A stretch of DNA of 64,000 nucleotides from Prevotella sp. UBA2755 (GTDB taxonomy: Bacteria; Bacteroidota; Bacteroidia; Bacteroidales; Bacteroidaceae): NCBI GenBank assembly GCA_002353225.1, contig DEJF01000017.1, positions 20,969-84,968 on the forward strand, given 5' to 3'. Position 1 is the stretch's first letter; the number at the start of each line of letters is the position of its first letter. The notes below the pieces were generated by a model that had not been told where the DNA came from, ran no database searches, and saw only the letters and a program-made list of their open reading frames with translations. Positions 1-7,983 of this stretch are shown here, piece by piece. The translations under genes were made by a program, and so were the position numbers.

Positions 1-74
1 AAGGCTCCTTCACTTGTGGTGTAGGTCCCACTCGTATTGCCTTTAATGTTGGTGTTAAATATGTAACATATTAA
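1..74 (+). CDS. C-terminal end of an outer-membrane beta-barrel protein (partial)
   Basis: An open frame enters from the left edge (first complete codon at base 3) and stops with TAA at 72-74. Only 23 residues are visible, ending in an alternating hydrophobic/polar strand, VGVKYVTY. A terminal aromatic residue on such a strand is the usual last strand of an outer-membrane barrel. The gap to the next lipoprotein gene is 5 bases, so the two are probably cotranscribed. A TonB-dependent receptor feeding the downstream binding protein is the likeliest identity, by inference from context. The fragment is too short for a family call. Confidence 0.5.
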   Translation, partial: GSFTCGVGPTRIAFNVGVKYVTY

Positions 75-79
75 TTTCG

Positions 80-1198
80 ATGCGTCTCGTCCTCTTAGGA
101 TTCATTATCGTATTGCTGTCTTCCTGTGGGAACCGTACTGGCTTCTCACAGGAAGATGGTGACACTTTACATCTTAAATACGCCACCTTACTATCTATCA
201 TTAAGCATGATGGTTATACGGAGGTAGATATCCGTAATCCTTGGAAGGATGGTATGTTGTTACATACCTATATTCTTGTGCCTCGCCAAGGAGAGATGCC
301 GAAGCATCTTCCCCATGGGTCTATTATCCGTACCCCCATTGAGCGTGCTGCTGTTTTTACTACCGTCCATTGCTCACTTATTCATGCTATGGGACATGGT
401 GGGAATATCGTTGGTGTCGCCGATTTGAAGTATATCAAGATACCGTTCATTCAGGAACAAGTCAGGAAAGGCAAGATTGCAGACTGTGGAAACGGAATGA
501 GTCCCATGGTGGAGAAGATCATGGATGTCAAGCCAGAAATTATCATGCTTTCACCTTTTGAGAATAGTGGGGGCTATGGTAAACTGGAGGAGATCGACAT
601 CCCTTTGGTGGAGTGTGCGGAATATATGGAGAACTCTCCACTTGCTCGTGCCGAATGGATGAGGTTCTATGGTATGCTATTTGGTGAGGAGGAACAGGCT
701 GACAGTCTTTTTGAAGTGGTCGACAAGAACTACCAGCAGTTAAAAGTACAGGCAAAGGAGGCTGGCGAAGGTCGTTCAGTATTGATTGACAAGATGGTTG
801 GCACAGTGTGGTACGTGCCAGGAGGCAGAAGCACCCTCGGACAAATGATACAGGATGCAGGTGGTCGTTATGCTTGGAAAGACGATGAGCATAGTGGAAG
901 TCTCTCCTTACCCTTTGAGACTGTATTGGAGAAAGCAGGTGATGCCGAGGTTTGGCTTTATCGATATAGCAGTGACCATCAACATTCCTATCACGAACTT
1001 TTGAGTGAGTATCGTGGTTATCAACAGTTGCAGGCTTTTGCCGACAGGAATGTTTATGGCTGTAATGTCGAGCAGTCGCAGTTCTATGAGGAGGCACCTT
1101 TCCGCCCGGACTGGTTGCTGAGTGACTTCATCCAGATTCTTCATTCCTCAATGACGTCTACTATCCCTTTACGCTATTATCGGAAACTGAATGAATAA
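80..1198 (+). CDS. BtuF/FecB-type ABC transporter substrate-binding lipoprotein, copy 1
   Basis: This is a 372-residue binding protein for a cobalamin or iron-complex ABC importer. The N-terminus is a short lipoprotein signal with LLSSC around residues 12-16, so Cys16 is the probable lipidation site. A periplasmic-binding fold of the BtuF/FhuD/FecB type follows, with the motifs IERAAVFTTVH, KPEIIMLSPFEN and LARAEWMRFYGMLFG. The last resembles the ExxxRxGxLxG helix of this family. The start ATG lies 5 bases after the previous stop, and the end overlaps the permease by 8 bases, so the two are translationally coupled. The ligand cannot be read from the sequence. Cobalamin or a corrinoid is inferred from the neighbouring cbi genes; heme or ferric chelates remain possible. 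Confidence 0.85.
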   Translation: MRLVLLGFIIVLLSSCGNRTGFSQEDGDTLHLKYATLLSIIKHDGYTEVDIRNPWKDGMLLHTYILVPRQGEMPKHLPHGSIIRTPIERAAVFTTVHCSLIHAMGHGGNIVGVADLKYIKIPFIQEQVRKGKIADCGNGMSPMVEKIMDVKPEIIMLSPFENSGGYGKLEEIDIPLVECAEYMENSPLARAEWMRFYGMLFGEEEQADSLFEVVDKNYQQLKVQAKEAGEGRSVLIDKMVGTVWYVPGGRSTLGQMIQDAGGRYAWKDDEHSGSLSLPFETVLEKAGDAEVWLYRYSSDHQHSYHELLSEYRGYQQLQAFADRNVYGCNVEQSQFYEEAPFRPDWLLSDFIQILHSSMTSTIPLRYYRKLNE

Positions 1199-2198
1199 GG
1201 GAACGATATATTGTATAGGGTTGGCAGTAGTTATTCTACTGCTTTTTGTGCTTAACCTGATGATGGGGTCTGTATCAATCCCGGCAGGTGACACGCTTCG
1301 TATCTTGATGGGTGAGGAGAGTGCCAAACCCTCCTGGCAGTATATTATTCTTGAGTCGCGTCTGCCTCAGGCATTGACCGCTATTTTCTGTGGTAGTGCC
1401 TTGGCAGCCAGTGGACTGATGTTGCAGACCGCCTTTCGTAATCCCTTGGCAGGTCCGAGTATCTTTGGTATCAATAGTGGGGCAGGGTTAGGAGTCGCTT
1501 TGGTCATGCTGTTTCTTGGTGGCAGTATCTCCGCAGGCTCTGTCAGTCTGTCCGGCTTTGTTGCCGTCTTGGTGGCTGCCTTTGTAGGAGCAATGACAGT
1601 GATGGCACTTATCTTTTTCTTTTCCACCATTGTCCGCAACCATGTGATGCTGTTGATTATCGGTATCATGATAGGCTATATCTCTACCTCCGCCATTTCT
1701 CTGCTGAATTTCTTTGCGACAGACGAGGGCGTCCGCTCTTACATGGTATGGGGCTTAGGTTCTTTTGGCGGAGTGTCGATGAAGATGATGCCCGTATTCG
1801 CAAGTGTGACGATGTTAGGGTTAATCGGTAGCCTATTGCTTATCAAACCACTTAATGCCCTGATGTTGGGCGATGCTTATGCGGAGAATCTTGGTATCAA
1901 TATTATTAAGGTACGTAACTGGTTATTGATAGTAACTGGTGTCCTAACTGCTATCACCACAGCATTCTGTGGTCCTATCGCATTCATCGGACTGGCTGTT
2001 CCCCATATTGCCCGTATGATGCTGACGACGGACAACCATCGGGTACTGCTTCCTGCTACCATGCTGATGGGTGCCGTTATTGCTCTATTCTGTAATTTGA
2101 TTACAATCCTTCCTGGTGAGACTGGTGTCATTCCGCTGAATGCTGTTACGCCGATGATAGGTGCTCCAGTGATTATCTATGTGATTATTAAACGTTGA
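1191..2198 (+). CDS. BtuC/FecCD-family ABC transporter permease, copy 1
   Basis: A 335-residue, very hydrophobic protein with about ten membrane segments, the usual length for the BtuC/FecCD family. Typical motifs are SRLPQALTAIFCGSALAASG near residue 60, LQTAFRNPLAGPSIFGINSGA, and near the C-terminus CGPIAFIGLAVPHIARM, the loop region that contacts the ATPase. It forms the inner-membrane channel for the ligand of the lipoprotein just upstream, whose gene it overlaps by 8 bases. It is followed directly by a second binding protein instead of an ATPase gene. Confidence 0.9.
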   Translation: MNKGTIYCIGLAVVILLLFVLNLMMGSVSIPAGDTLRILMGEESAKPSWQYIILESRLPQALTAIFCGSALAASGLMLQTAFRNPLAGPSIFGINSGAGLGVALVMLFLGGSISAGSVSLSGFVAVLVAAFVGAMTVMALIFFFSTIVRNHVMLLIIGIMIGYISTSAISLLNFFATDEGVRSYMVWGLGSFGGVSMKMMPVFASVTMLGLIGSLLLIKPLNALMLGDAYAENLGINIIKVRNWLLIVTGVLTAITTAFCGPIAFIGLAVPHIARMMLTTDNHRVLLPATMLMGAVIALFCNLITILPGETGVIPLNAVTPMIGAPVIIYVIIKR

Positions 2199-2203
2199 GA
2201 ACA

Positions 2204-3343
2204 ATGAGAAATATTTTAATAGTCCTAACCGCTTTGTTATTCGTTGCCTGTGGAAATAAAGGTACTAAGGCAGTGAGTGAGGAGATGCAGAATGATTCCC
2301 TTGCATTGATACAGCCTAAGTATGCCAAAGGCTTTACCGTCAAGTATATGGAGAATGGTGTCCGACTGGTGGAGGTAGAGGACCCGCAGAAGGATGATGA
2401 CAAGATGCCAGTGAGTTATCAGTTTGCCTTGGTGCAGAAGGGGAGTGATGCCGATATTCCAGAGGGCTATACCAAGGTGGAGGTTCCTGTGGAGCGTACT
2501 TTGGTGATGACGATGTTGCAACTCTCCAACTTCACGGCATTGGAGGCCCACGACGTGGTAAAGGGAATTACAGGAACGAAGAATCTTTTTAATAAGGATA
2601 TCAAGAAACGAGTAAAGGACGGTAGTATTGTGAAGATAGGTATGGAGGGTAACTTCGATACCGAATTGATTCTTGCTGCCAATCCAGAGGTGATATTCAT
2701 CTCTCCCTTCAAGCGTGGTGGCTACGATGCCATCAAAGAGACAGGTATCACGTTAATCCCTCATTTAGGTTATAAGGAACTGGATCCGTTAGGACAAGCC
2801 GAATGGGTGAAGTTCGTAGGTCTGTTTATTGGAAAGGAGAAAGCAGCCAACGAGTTGTTTGAGGGTATTGAGCATCGTTATCAAGATGCAAAGACATTAG
2901 CAGCACAGGCAAAGACCCGTCCGACCGTGTTCAGTGGTGAGATGCATGGCGGCAACTGGTATGCCGTCGGTGGTAAGAATTTCCTCGCACAACTCTTCCG
3001 TGACGCTGGTGCCGACTATATCATCAAGAATGAGGATACGGGCGGCTCGACGATAGAGTTTGAGCAGATGTATGCCATGGCTGCCAATGCCGACTACTGG
3101 CGTATCCTCAATAGTTATCCTGATACGTTCAGTTATGAGGCATTGAAGGCTTCTGAGCCTCGTAATGAATTGTTTAAGGCATTTAAAGAGAAGCAGGTCA
3201 TCTATTGTAATATGAAACAAACTGCTTATTACGAGTCTACACCTGTAGAGCCTGATGTGGTATTGAAAGACCTGCTTGCCATCTTCCATCCTGAGTTGGT
3301 GGAGAAAGATTATCAACCCAAATACTATCAATTGCTGAAATGA
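2204..3343 (+). CDS. BtuF/FecB-type ABC transporter substrate-binding lipoprotein, copy 2
   Basis: A second binding lipoprotein, paralogous to the one at 80. A TTG at 2195 is in frame, but ATG 2204 gives a clean signal, MRNILIVLTALLFVAC, with Cys16 as lipidation site, so I start at 2204. Shared family features are VERTLVMTMLQLS, NPEVIFISPFKRGGYD and GQAEWVKFVGLFIG. The gene starts 5 bases after the first permease and overlaps the second by 4 (ATGA). The two binding proteins are clearly diverged copies, so they may bind different corrinoids or one corrinoid and one iron complex. That is inference. Confidence 0.85.
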   Translation: MRNILIVLTALLFVACGNKGTKAVSEEMQNDSLALIQPKYAKGFTVKYMENGVRLVEVEDPQKDDDKMPVSYQFALVQKGSDADIPEGYTKVEVPVERTLVMTMLQLSNFTALEAHDVVKGITGTKNLFNKDIKKRVKDGSIVKIGMEGNFDTELILAANPEVIFISPFKRGGYDAIKETGITLIPHLGYKELDPLGQAEWVKFVGLFIGKEKAANELFEGIEHRYQDAKTLAAQAKTRPTVFSGEMHGGNWYAVGGKNFLAQLFRDAGADYIIKNEDTGGSTIEFEQMYAMAANADYWRILNSYPDTFSYEALKASEPRNELFKAFKEKQVIYCNMKQTAYYESTPVEPDVVLKDLLAIFHPELVEKDYQPKYYQLLK

Positions 3344-4374
3344 GAAACCGTGTTGCTCTGAACATCCTGCTTCTGCTGTTGAGTATCATCCTGTTGTTTG
3401 TACTCAACCTTTTACTGGGTACTGTTAAGATACCTGTTAGTGATGTGGTGGCGACACTGATGGGGAGTCAGGACATAACAGAGATTACACGCAATATCAT
3501 ATGGAGTTCACGAGTGCCACAGGCTCTGACGGCAATGGTGGCAGGAGCAGGACTTGCCGTAAGTGGTCTACAGATGCAGACCGTCTTCCGCAATCCGCTT
3601 GCAGGACCTTCTGTATTGGGTATCTCCAATGGTGCATCGTTAGGTGTAGCCTGTGTTGTCCTGATGTCTGGTTCATTAGGAGGTGTCGCCCTGAGCCGGT
3701 TGGGATATCTGGGTGATGTCGCCATGTCGATAGCGGCAATTATCGGATCCCTTGCCGTCATGGCACTGATTCTCTACGTATCGCAGAAAGTGAAGGGTAA
3801 TGTCACCTTATTAATAATAGGTGTGATGATAGGTTATCTTGCTACCGCTGTCATTGGTGTCTTGAAGTTCTTCTCTGCTGAGGAGGATATCAAGGCGTAT
3901 GTGGTTTGGGGGTTAGGTTCTTTCTCCCGTGTGTCTGGCAATCAGATGATCCTCTTTGTCATCCTAATGGCAATCCTATTGCCATTGAGTATGTTACTGG
4001 TAAAGACAATGAACCTATTATTGTTAGGTGACGGTTATGCCCGTAACTTAGGTTTGAATATCCGTCGTGCCCGTATGCTGGTGATTCTGTGCTCTGGGGT
4101 GTTGGTCGCTATCGTTACCGCCTACTGTGGACCTATCATGTTCATTGGTCTTGCAGTACCCCATCTCTGTCGTGCTATCTTCCGCAGTAGTGACCATCGT
4201 ATCCTGATGCCAGGAACGTTACTTGCCGGAGCATCATTGGCATTACTTTGTAATCTCATAGCCCGTATGCCTGGTTTTGAGGGTGCCTTACCTGTCAATA
4301 GTGTGACGGCATTGGTGGGTGCACCTGTTATAGCGAGTGTATTGTTCCGTCGTCATCAATCAATAGAAGAGTAA
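3340..4374 (+). CDS. BtuC/FecCD-family ABC transporter permease, copy 2
   Basis: A 344-residue permease with the same motifs as copy 1: SSRVPQALTAMVAGAGLAVS, MQTVFRNPLAGPSVLGISNGA and CGPIMFIGLAVPHLCR. It pairs with the lipoprotein at 2204 through an ATGA overlap. No BtuD/FecE-type ATPase follows; the next gene is convergent. The last 47 bases overlap the end of the cbiJ-cbiD fusion on the other strand, so both C-termini are encoded by the same DNA. The missing ATPase must come from elsewhere in the genome if the importer works. Confidence 0.9.
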   Translation: MRNRVALNILLLLLSIILLFVLNLLLGTVKIPVSDVVATLMGSQDITEITRNIIWSSRVPQALTAMVAGAGLAVSGLQMQTVFRNPLAGPSVLGISNGASLGVACVVLMSGSLGGVALSRLGYLGDVAMSIAAIIGSLAVMALILYVSQKVKGNVTLLIIGVMIGYLATAVIGVLKFFSAEEDIKAYVVWGLGSFSRVSGNQMILFVILMAILLPLSMLLVKTMNLLLLGDGYARNLGLNIRRARMLVILCSGVLVAIVTAYCGPIMFIGLAVPHLCRAIFRSSDHRILMPGTLLAGASLALLCNLIARMPGFEGALPVNSVTALVGAPVIASVLFRRHQSIEE

Positions 4375-6109
4375 GGGCTGCTTGTGGCACGATGGGTTCG
4401 CAGAACTGCAAGCAGTGATGGATCACGACTCGGCAGAAGTCTTCCGTCTTCTCTTTGGGAATCCTTTCCCATAATTCTCTGGCAAGAGTCAGGTTAGTAA
4501 GGTCGATAGGACAATCTGCTTCTTCAAGCATAGATGCGATGAAGGTCTTGTCCATCACAGTCTTTTTGCTGTGGGTATCCAGATTGCCAGCAGCAAGTTT
4601 CACAGCCTTTCCTAACATCACCCCTAATGTGACATTCTTGAAACCCAGTTCGTGGCCTATCTTCAATGTCTCACCAATATAGTTGCCATACTCCACGAAA
4701 GCCTGTGAGGGCAGGGTGGGATAGTATGCTCTTACAAATCGCTCACTCTTCGCCCCGCTGTTGATGACGACTCGCTCCGAACCACTTGCCTTTGCCACCT
4801 CCATACATTTACGGATGCTCTGGATGAAAGCCTCCTCAGAGAAGGGCTTGACGATACCACTCACTCCTATGATGGAGATTCCTCCCTCAATTCCTAAACG
4901 GGGATTGAAGGTGCGACGGGCAATCTCCTCACCGTCAGGAACGGAAATGGTTACTTTTAATGAAGAATGATGAATGAAGAATGATGAATGATGAATGAAG
5001 AATGAAGAATGAAGAATGTTTTCTTCAATCATCTGGCGGGGTGCTTTGTTGATAGCAGGCTCACCAGGAGGATAGTCGAAACCAGGAAGGGTAAAACGTC
5101 CTACACCTTTGCCACCTTCTATGATGATTTCTGAATGCTTGTCGCTCTTCGTTATCTTCTTAACACTCACTCTTACCTCAATACCATTTGTCACATCTGG
5201 GTCATCACCAGCCTCTTTGAAAACAGAGACATATCCGTCTCCATAAGTCACAGGAACATGAATCGTCTCACCGTTTGGTAGGATGACTGGTACTTCGGCT
5301 GGTGTCTCGTTCTTTAAGAGTCGCAGGGTAGCACCAACAGCAGCGGCAGTGGCACATGTACCCGTCGTCAGTCCACTATGCAATGGATAGAAATCGGGCA
5401 ATAGTTGTTCCACCATCCTACGTAAACCATGAGGACCGTTGACGATATGAAAGACATCAGAGGTTGCTGGACGTTTCAGTACGATGATACGCATTCCCTT
5501 TGCTTTTGCGGCATCAACCTTTTCTTGAAAGCCACCTGATAATCCGCTTTCTTTCAAAAGGATAGCCTCTGCGCTAGTGTCGATAATGGAACTGTCTTCA
5601 TAGTATAGCAACTGCTCGTCTGTCGCACCTTGTGCCTTGGCAAGACGAATAGAAGACTCACGAGGAAGAATACGATAATAAATCTTTATTCCCTTTGCTT
5701 CCAAAGGTTTCAGTTTCGCTATCGACTGTACCCCAGTAGTGGCAAGTAAGGAATGAATATTGGTAGGAACCTGTGAATAGTCATCAATCCATGTCAGATT
5801 GCTGTCCCTTTCAGGAAAGATACGCTCATAACGGATAGCAGGAACTTGTAACTCCTTTGCCACTTCCGCAACCGTCTCATGCAGTTGTTTAGCAAAAGGA
5901 TGGGCGGCATCAACCAGCAATTGTATATCATGCTCTCTACAGAAAGCAACCATCGCTTGCTGGTCTAAAGTCCCATGCAATCGAATACCATGGTGCAAAG
6001 CCACCTCTTGCTCCTCCGTCTTGGTAGAGTAGTAATAGGTGGAACCAGATTCTTCCAGCACCTCCACCGCCTTGCGTCCTTCCGTTGTTCCTCCCAATAC
6101 GAGTATCAT
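4328..6109 (-). CDS. cbiJD: Fused precorrin-6A reductase (CbiJ) and cobalt-precorrin-5B C1-methyltransferase (CbiD)
   Basis: A bifunctional enzyme of anaerobic cobalamin synthesis, about 593 residues from ATG 6109. An in-frame TTG at 6133 lies inside the promoter, so it is not used. Residues 1 to about 245 are CbiJ, which reduces cobalt-precorrin-6A with NAD(P)H; the start MILVLGGTTEGRK is its nucleotide-binding loop. The rest is CbiD, which methylates C1 of the ring; typical motifs are SGLTTGTCATAAAVGA, PGFDYPPGEPAINKAPR and TFNPRLGIEGGISIIG. Residues about 364-384 are an insert of the type HSSFFIHHSSFFIHHSS, encoded by a 7-base tandem repeat. It sits between the IEEN helix and the VTISVPDGEEIA strand, where other CbiD proteins have a short loop. 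The end overlaps the convergent permease by 47 bases. Confidence 0.93.
   Translation of the reverse strand: MILVLGGTTEGRKAVEVLEESGSTYYYSTKTEEQEVALHHGIRLHGTLDQQAMVAFCREHDIQLLVDAAHPFAKQLHETVAEVAKELQVPAIRYERIFPERDSNLTWIDDYSQVPTNIHSLLATTGVQSIAKLKPLEAKGIKIYYRILPRESSIRLAKAQGATDEQLLYYEDSSIIDTSAEAILLKESGLSGGFQEKVDAAKAKGMRIIVLKRPATSDVFHIVNGPHGLRRMVEQLLPDFYPLHSGLTTGTCATAAAVGATLRLLKNETPAEVPVILPNGETIHVPVTYGDGYVSVFKEAGDDPDVTNGIEVRVSVKKITKSDKHSEIIIEGGKGVGRFTLPGFDYPPGEPAINKAPRQMIEENILHSSFFIHHSSFFIHHSSLKVTISVPDGEEIARRTFNPRLGIEGGISIIGVSGIVKPFSEEAFIQSIRKCMEVAKASGSERVVINSGAKSERFVRAYYPTLPSQAFVEYGNYIGETLKIGHELGFKNVTLGVMLGKAVKLAAGNLDTHSKKTVMDKTFIASMLEEADCPIDLTNLTLARELWERIPKEKTEDFCRVVIHHCLQFCEPIVPQAALTLLLIDDDGTIHSL
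4959..5018. repeat. 7-base tandem repeat inside cbiD (8 units)
   Basis: Eight head-to-tail units of AATGAWG (W = A or T: AAG, ATG, AAG, ATG, ATG, AAG, AAG, AAG endings) followed by a partial AATG. Read on the coding (minus) strand they give a 7-residue peptide period, HSSFFIH. Because 7 is not a multiple of 3, gain or loss of one unit shifts the cbiD frame. Confidence 0.95.
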
Positions 6110-6114
6110 GAAGG

Positions 6115-6145
6115 CAAAGGTAGTGCAAATCAAGGGAAATGCAAA
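6115..6145 (-). promoter_or_regulatory. Promoter of cbiJD, with predicted leaderless start
   Basis: On the minus strand TTTG (6145-6142) is followed by 19 bases and TACCTTTG (6122-6115), an exact Bacteroidetes -33/-7 pair. Only five bases separate the -7 box from ATG 6109, so transcription should start at or within a base or two of the start codon. Confidence 0.75.
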
Positions 6146-6161
6146 ATATATCGAGATTAAT

Positions 6162-6192
6162 TTTGCTTTTCCCTCAAATATTCATACCTTTG
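6162..6192 (+). promoter_or_regulatory. Promoter of the membrane protein gene at 6228
   Basis: TTTG at 6162-6165, 19 bases, then TACCTTTG at 6185-6192, an exact match to the Bacteroidetes consensus. It is back to back with the cbiJD promoter, so this is a divergent promoter pair. The leader to ATG 6228 is about 30 bases. Confidence 0.75.
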
Positions 6193-6227
6193 CTTTTGAA
6201 ATAATAAAGCATTGATATAGAATTGTG

Positions 6228-7613
6228 ATGACAAAAAAGGAAATAGCGTCTCTAATATTCTTGTTATTGACAATAGTAACCCTCATCATTTGTTTTCAGT
6301 TAGAGAAAGGAGGTTTACGCGATATATGTACTTTATTGGGAATGTTTTTCCTATATTTTTCTATGGATCCGTCATGCTCAGTGTTTAAGAAAAAGAAATG
6401 GGGGAAGAATATTAAGAATCCAGTCGTGGAGCGAACACCTCTTACATCAGAAGAACCATTAGAGGTTGTTGATACTAACAACAAAGATATCTATTTAGTG
6501 ATTAAAGAGTCTCTTTCTGATACATTCTTTTGCTGTCATTATATAGACGGAGGTGTTTGTGAGAATGAAATATATGCCATCAGTCCAGATAAAACCTATT
6601 ACCGTTTAGACATAGATGAGTTACCTGAGTATTACTTGAATTTGTGCGATGTGTCGGAGGAGAAGACGAATGGTGATATAGATTACTTATGTTCTATATC
6701 TTCCGCAGACTTTGAGCATGTGAAGAATTGTTATCTTGACTCAAAGATAGAGGCAAATGAAAGTGCGATGCGAGAATCAGAAGACACTTCTAATAGAATT
6801 GCGAGATTTGTGGTTAAATGGATGGTATTCTTCGCAATAATATTCCTATTTACAGGGTTATGTGTTTTTATAGAATCATACCTTCCATATCAAGATGGCA
6901 ATATGTACATGATGATTTTTGTAATAATGACGATTGTATGTATATCGGCACTTTGCTATTCCTTGACTGATAGGGCATGGATTGCTCGTCGTGGAAAATG
7001 GATAGGTGAAGATTTTCAAGTACAGAAGATTAAAGAGACAAAAGATGTTACTTATTATTTGGCTGGTAGTGAACTCAGTCCCACATTCTTCCTGTATTAC
7101 CAAAAGGAAAAATTGTTCTTTTATGGTCACAGAATAGATTTGCCCATTACAAAGGATGTGCAATTAATTCCTGTGCAAATGATGGAGATGGAGAAATGGG
7201 TGAGGGATAAAGATTATATCCTTGATTATAACATTTCCGATAAATGCATTCTTGGTCGGTATACTTATCATTTCTGTATAAACAGAGAACAAGCCACAAA
7301 ACCGCACTTACTTGAAATACGTGAATGGCTGAAAACACAAGAGCCCAACAATGAGTCCTCGTATTTACTTTTTACCCTTTCAAATGGTGATTATTATGTT
7401 GAATATGGTCAACGAATGATTCAGCGGATAATATATAAGGACAATGAGGGAAACAAGGAAAAAGTACGCTTTGCAGAAAATGACAAGAATCCGTATGACG
7501 GGGTGTCGAAAAATGTCAAGCGTTTCCTGATTGACTTTTTTGATTATCATGCCTTAAATTCTTCCTCTTATCATATTCTGACGCAAGAACAATTTCTGGA
7601 AATATGGGAATGA
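6228..7613 (+). CDS. Hypothetical membrane protein
   Basis: I do not recognise this 461-residue protein. ATG 6228 is preferred over the GTG one codon earlier. A hydrophobic segment at about residues 5-23 and a second short one near 30-42 are followed by a polar part of about 140 residues. Two strong membrane segments follow near residues 200-220 and 228-247, with Trp/Phe-rich sequence between. The C-terminal half (about 210 residues) is soluble and rich in Tyr and charged residues. It stands alone with its own promoter between two cobalamin gene sets. Its AT content looks higher than that of its neighbours and it has no visible link to B12, so it may be a later insertion. That is inference. 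Confidence 0.7.
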   Translation: MTKKEIASLIFLLLTIVTLIICFQLEKGGLRDICTLLGMFFLYFSMDPSCSVFKKKKWGKNIKNPVVERTPLTSEEPLEVVDTNNKDIYLVIKESLSDTFFCCHYIDGGVCENEIYAISPDKTYYRLDIDELPEYYLNLCDVSEEKTNGDIDYLCSISSADFEHVKNCYLDSKIEANESAMRESEDTSNRIARFVVKWMVFFAIIFLFTGLCVFIESYLPYQDGNMYMMIFVIMTIVCISALCYSLTDRAWIARRGKWIGEDFQVQKIKETKDVTYYLAGSELSPTFFLYYQKEKLFFYGHRIDLPITKDVQLIPVQMMEMEKWVRDKDYILDYNISDKCILGRYTYHFCINREQATKPHLLEIREWLKTQEPNNESSYLLFTLSNGDYYVEYGQRMIQRIIYKDNEGNKEKVRFAENDKNPYDGVSKNVKRFLIDFFDYHALNSSSYHILTQEQFLEIWE

Positions 7614-7636
7614 GTTGAGCATATCTTGCCAGTTCG

Positions 7637-7745
7637 TTTCCCCTACACGTAATTTTTCAAACCCTTGTCACCGTTGTCACCTTGCAAAACTATTTAGTTA
7701 TCAGGCAGTTGTCGGTAAAAACGAAGCGGCAAGGGTGACAAGGAA
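7637..7745 (+). repeat. Dispersed repeat of about 105 bases, copy A
   Basis: Starts CCCCTACACGTAATTTTT and contains arms CCTTGTCACC (near 7665) and GGTGACAAGG (near 7734) that are reverse complements, so the element can fold on itself. Copy B lies at 36892-37000 in the other orientation and matches over roughly 100 bases with about 15 differences. Copy C enters the right edge of the window at 63970 in this orientation. A and C also share a few bases upstream (GCCAGT). Confidence 0.85.
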
Positions 7746-7782
7746 AGGTGCTTTCGATCTAAAACACCCATGATTTCTCCAT

Positions 7783-7805
7783 GAACAAAACAAGTTGTTT
7801 TGTTC
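7783..7805. repeat. 23-base palindrome, copy 1
   Basis: Perfect inverted repeat: GAACAAAACAA, one central base (G), then its exact reverse complement. A second copy begins 66 bases later. Both are flanked by CCATGA on the left and CGA on the right. Dyad arms of 11 bases fit a dimeric protein site or a small hairpin; no T-run follows, so a terminator is unlikely. Confidence 0.85.
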
Positions 7806-7848
7806 CGATGAGGATAATCTTAATCGATGAAAGGGATGCCTCCCATGA

Positions 7849-7871
7849 GAACAAAACAACTTGTTTTGTTC
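7849..7871. repeat. 23-base palindrome, copy 2
   Basis: Same arms as copy 1 with C as the central base. The flanks (CCATGA left, CGA right) are shared, so the repeated unit is about 32 bases. Downstream, up to the cbiG-cbiF stop at 7984, the gap also has AGGTCTAAGGT twice (7911-7921 and 7933-7943). I see no gene in the 370-base gap 7614-7983. Confidence 0.85.
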
Positions 7872-7983
7872 CGAAGTCCATACCTCCTGTCTGTGAAGGC
7901 ACCGCTTCCGAGGTCTAAGGTACGGGTGTCAAAGGTCTAAGGTGGTGTCTTTGTCCTACGAAGGGACAGGCTTCGTCAAGTGT

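Noticed and set aside
543..1097. Minus-strand frame of 184 codons, rich in His and Arg
   Set aside because: Shadow of the BtuF-like lipoprotein gene, with no recognisable domain.
6110..6133. TTG start for cbiJD
   Set aside because: It overlaps the -7 box of the promoter, and the conserved CbiJ N-terminus begins at ATG 6109.
7783..7871. Possible CRISPR array
   Set aside because: Only two units, each a perfect palindrome, with no further repeats and no cas genes in the window.
7845..7928. Short frame starting at the second palindrome
   Set aside because: The peptide is dictated by the palindrome sequence and has no support beyond an ATG.
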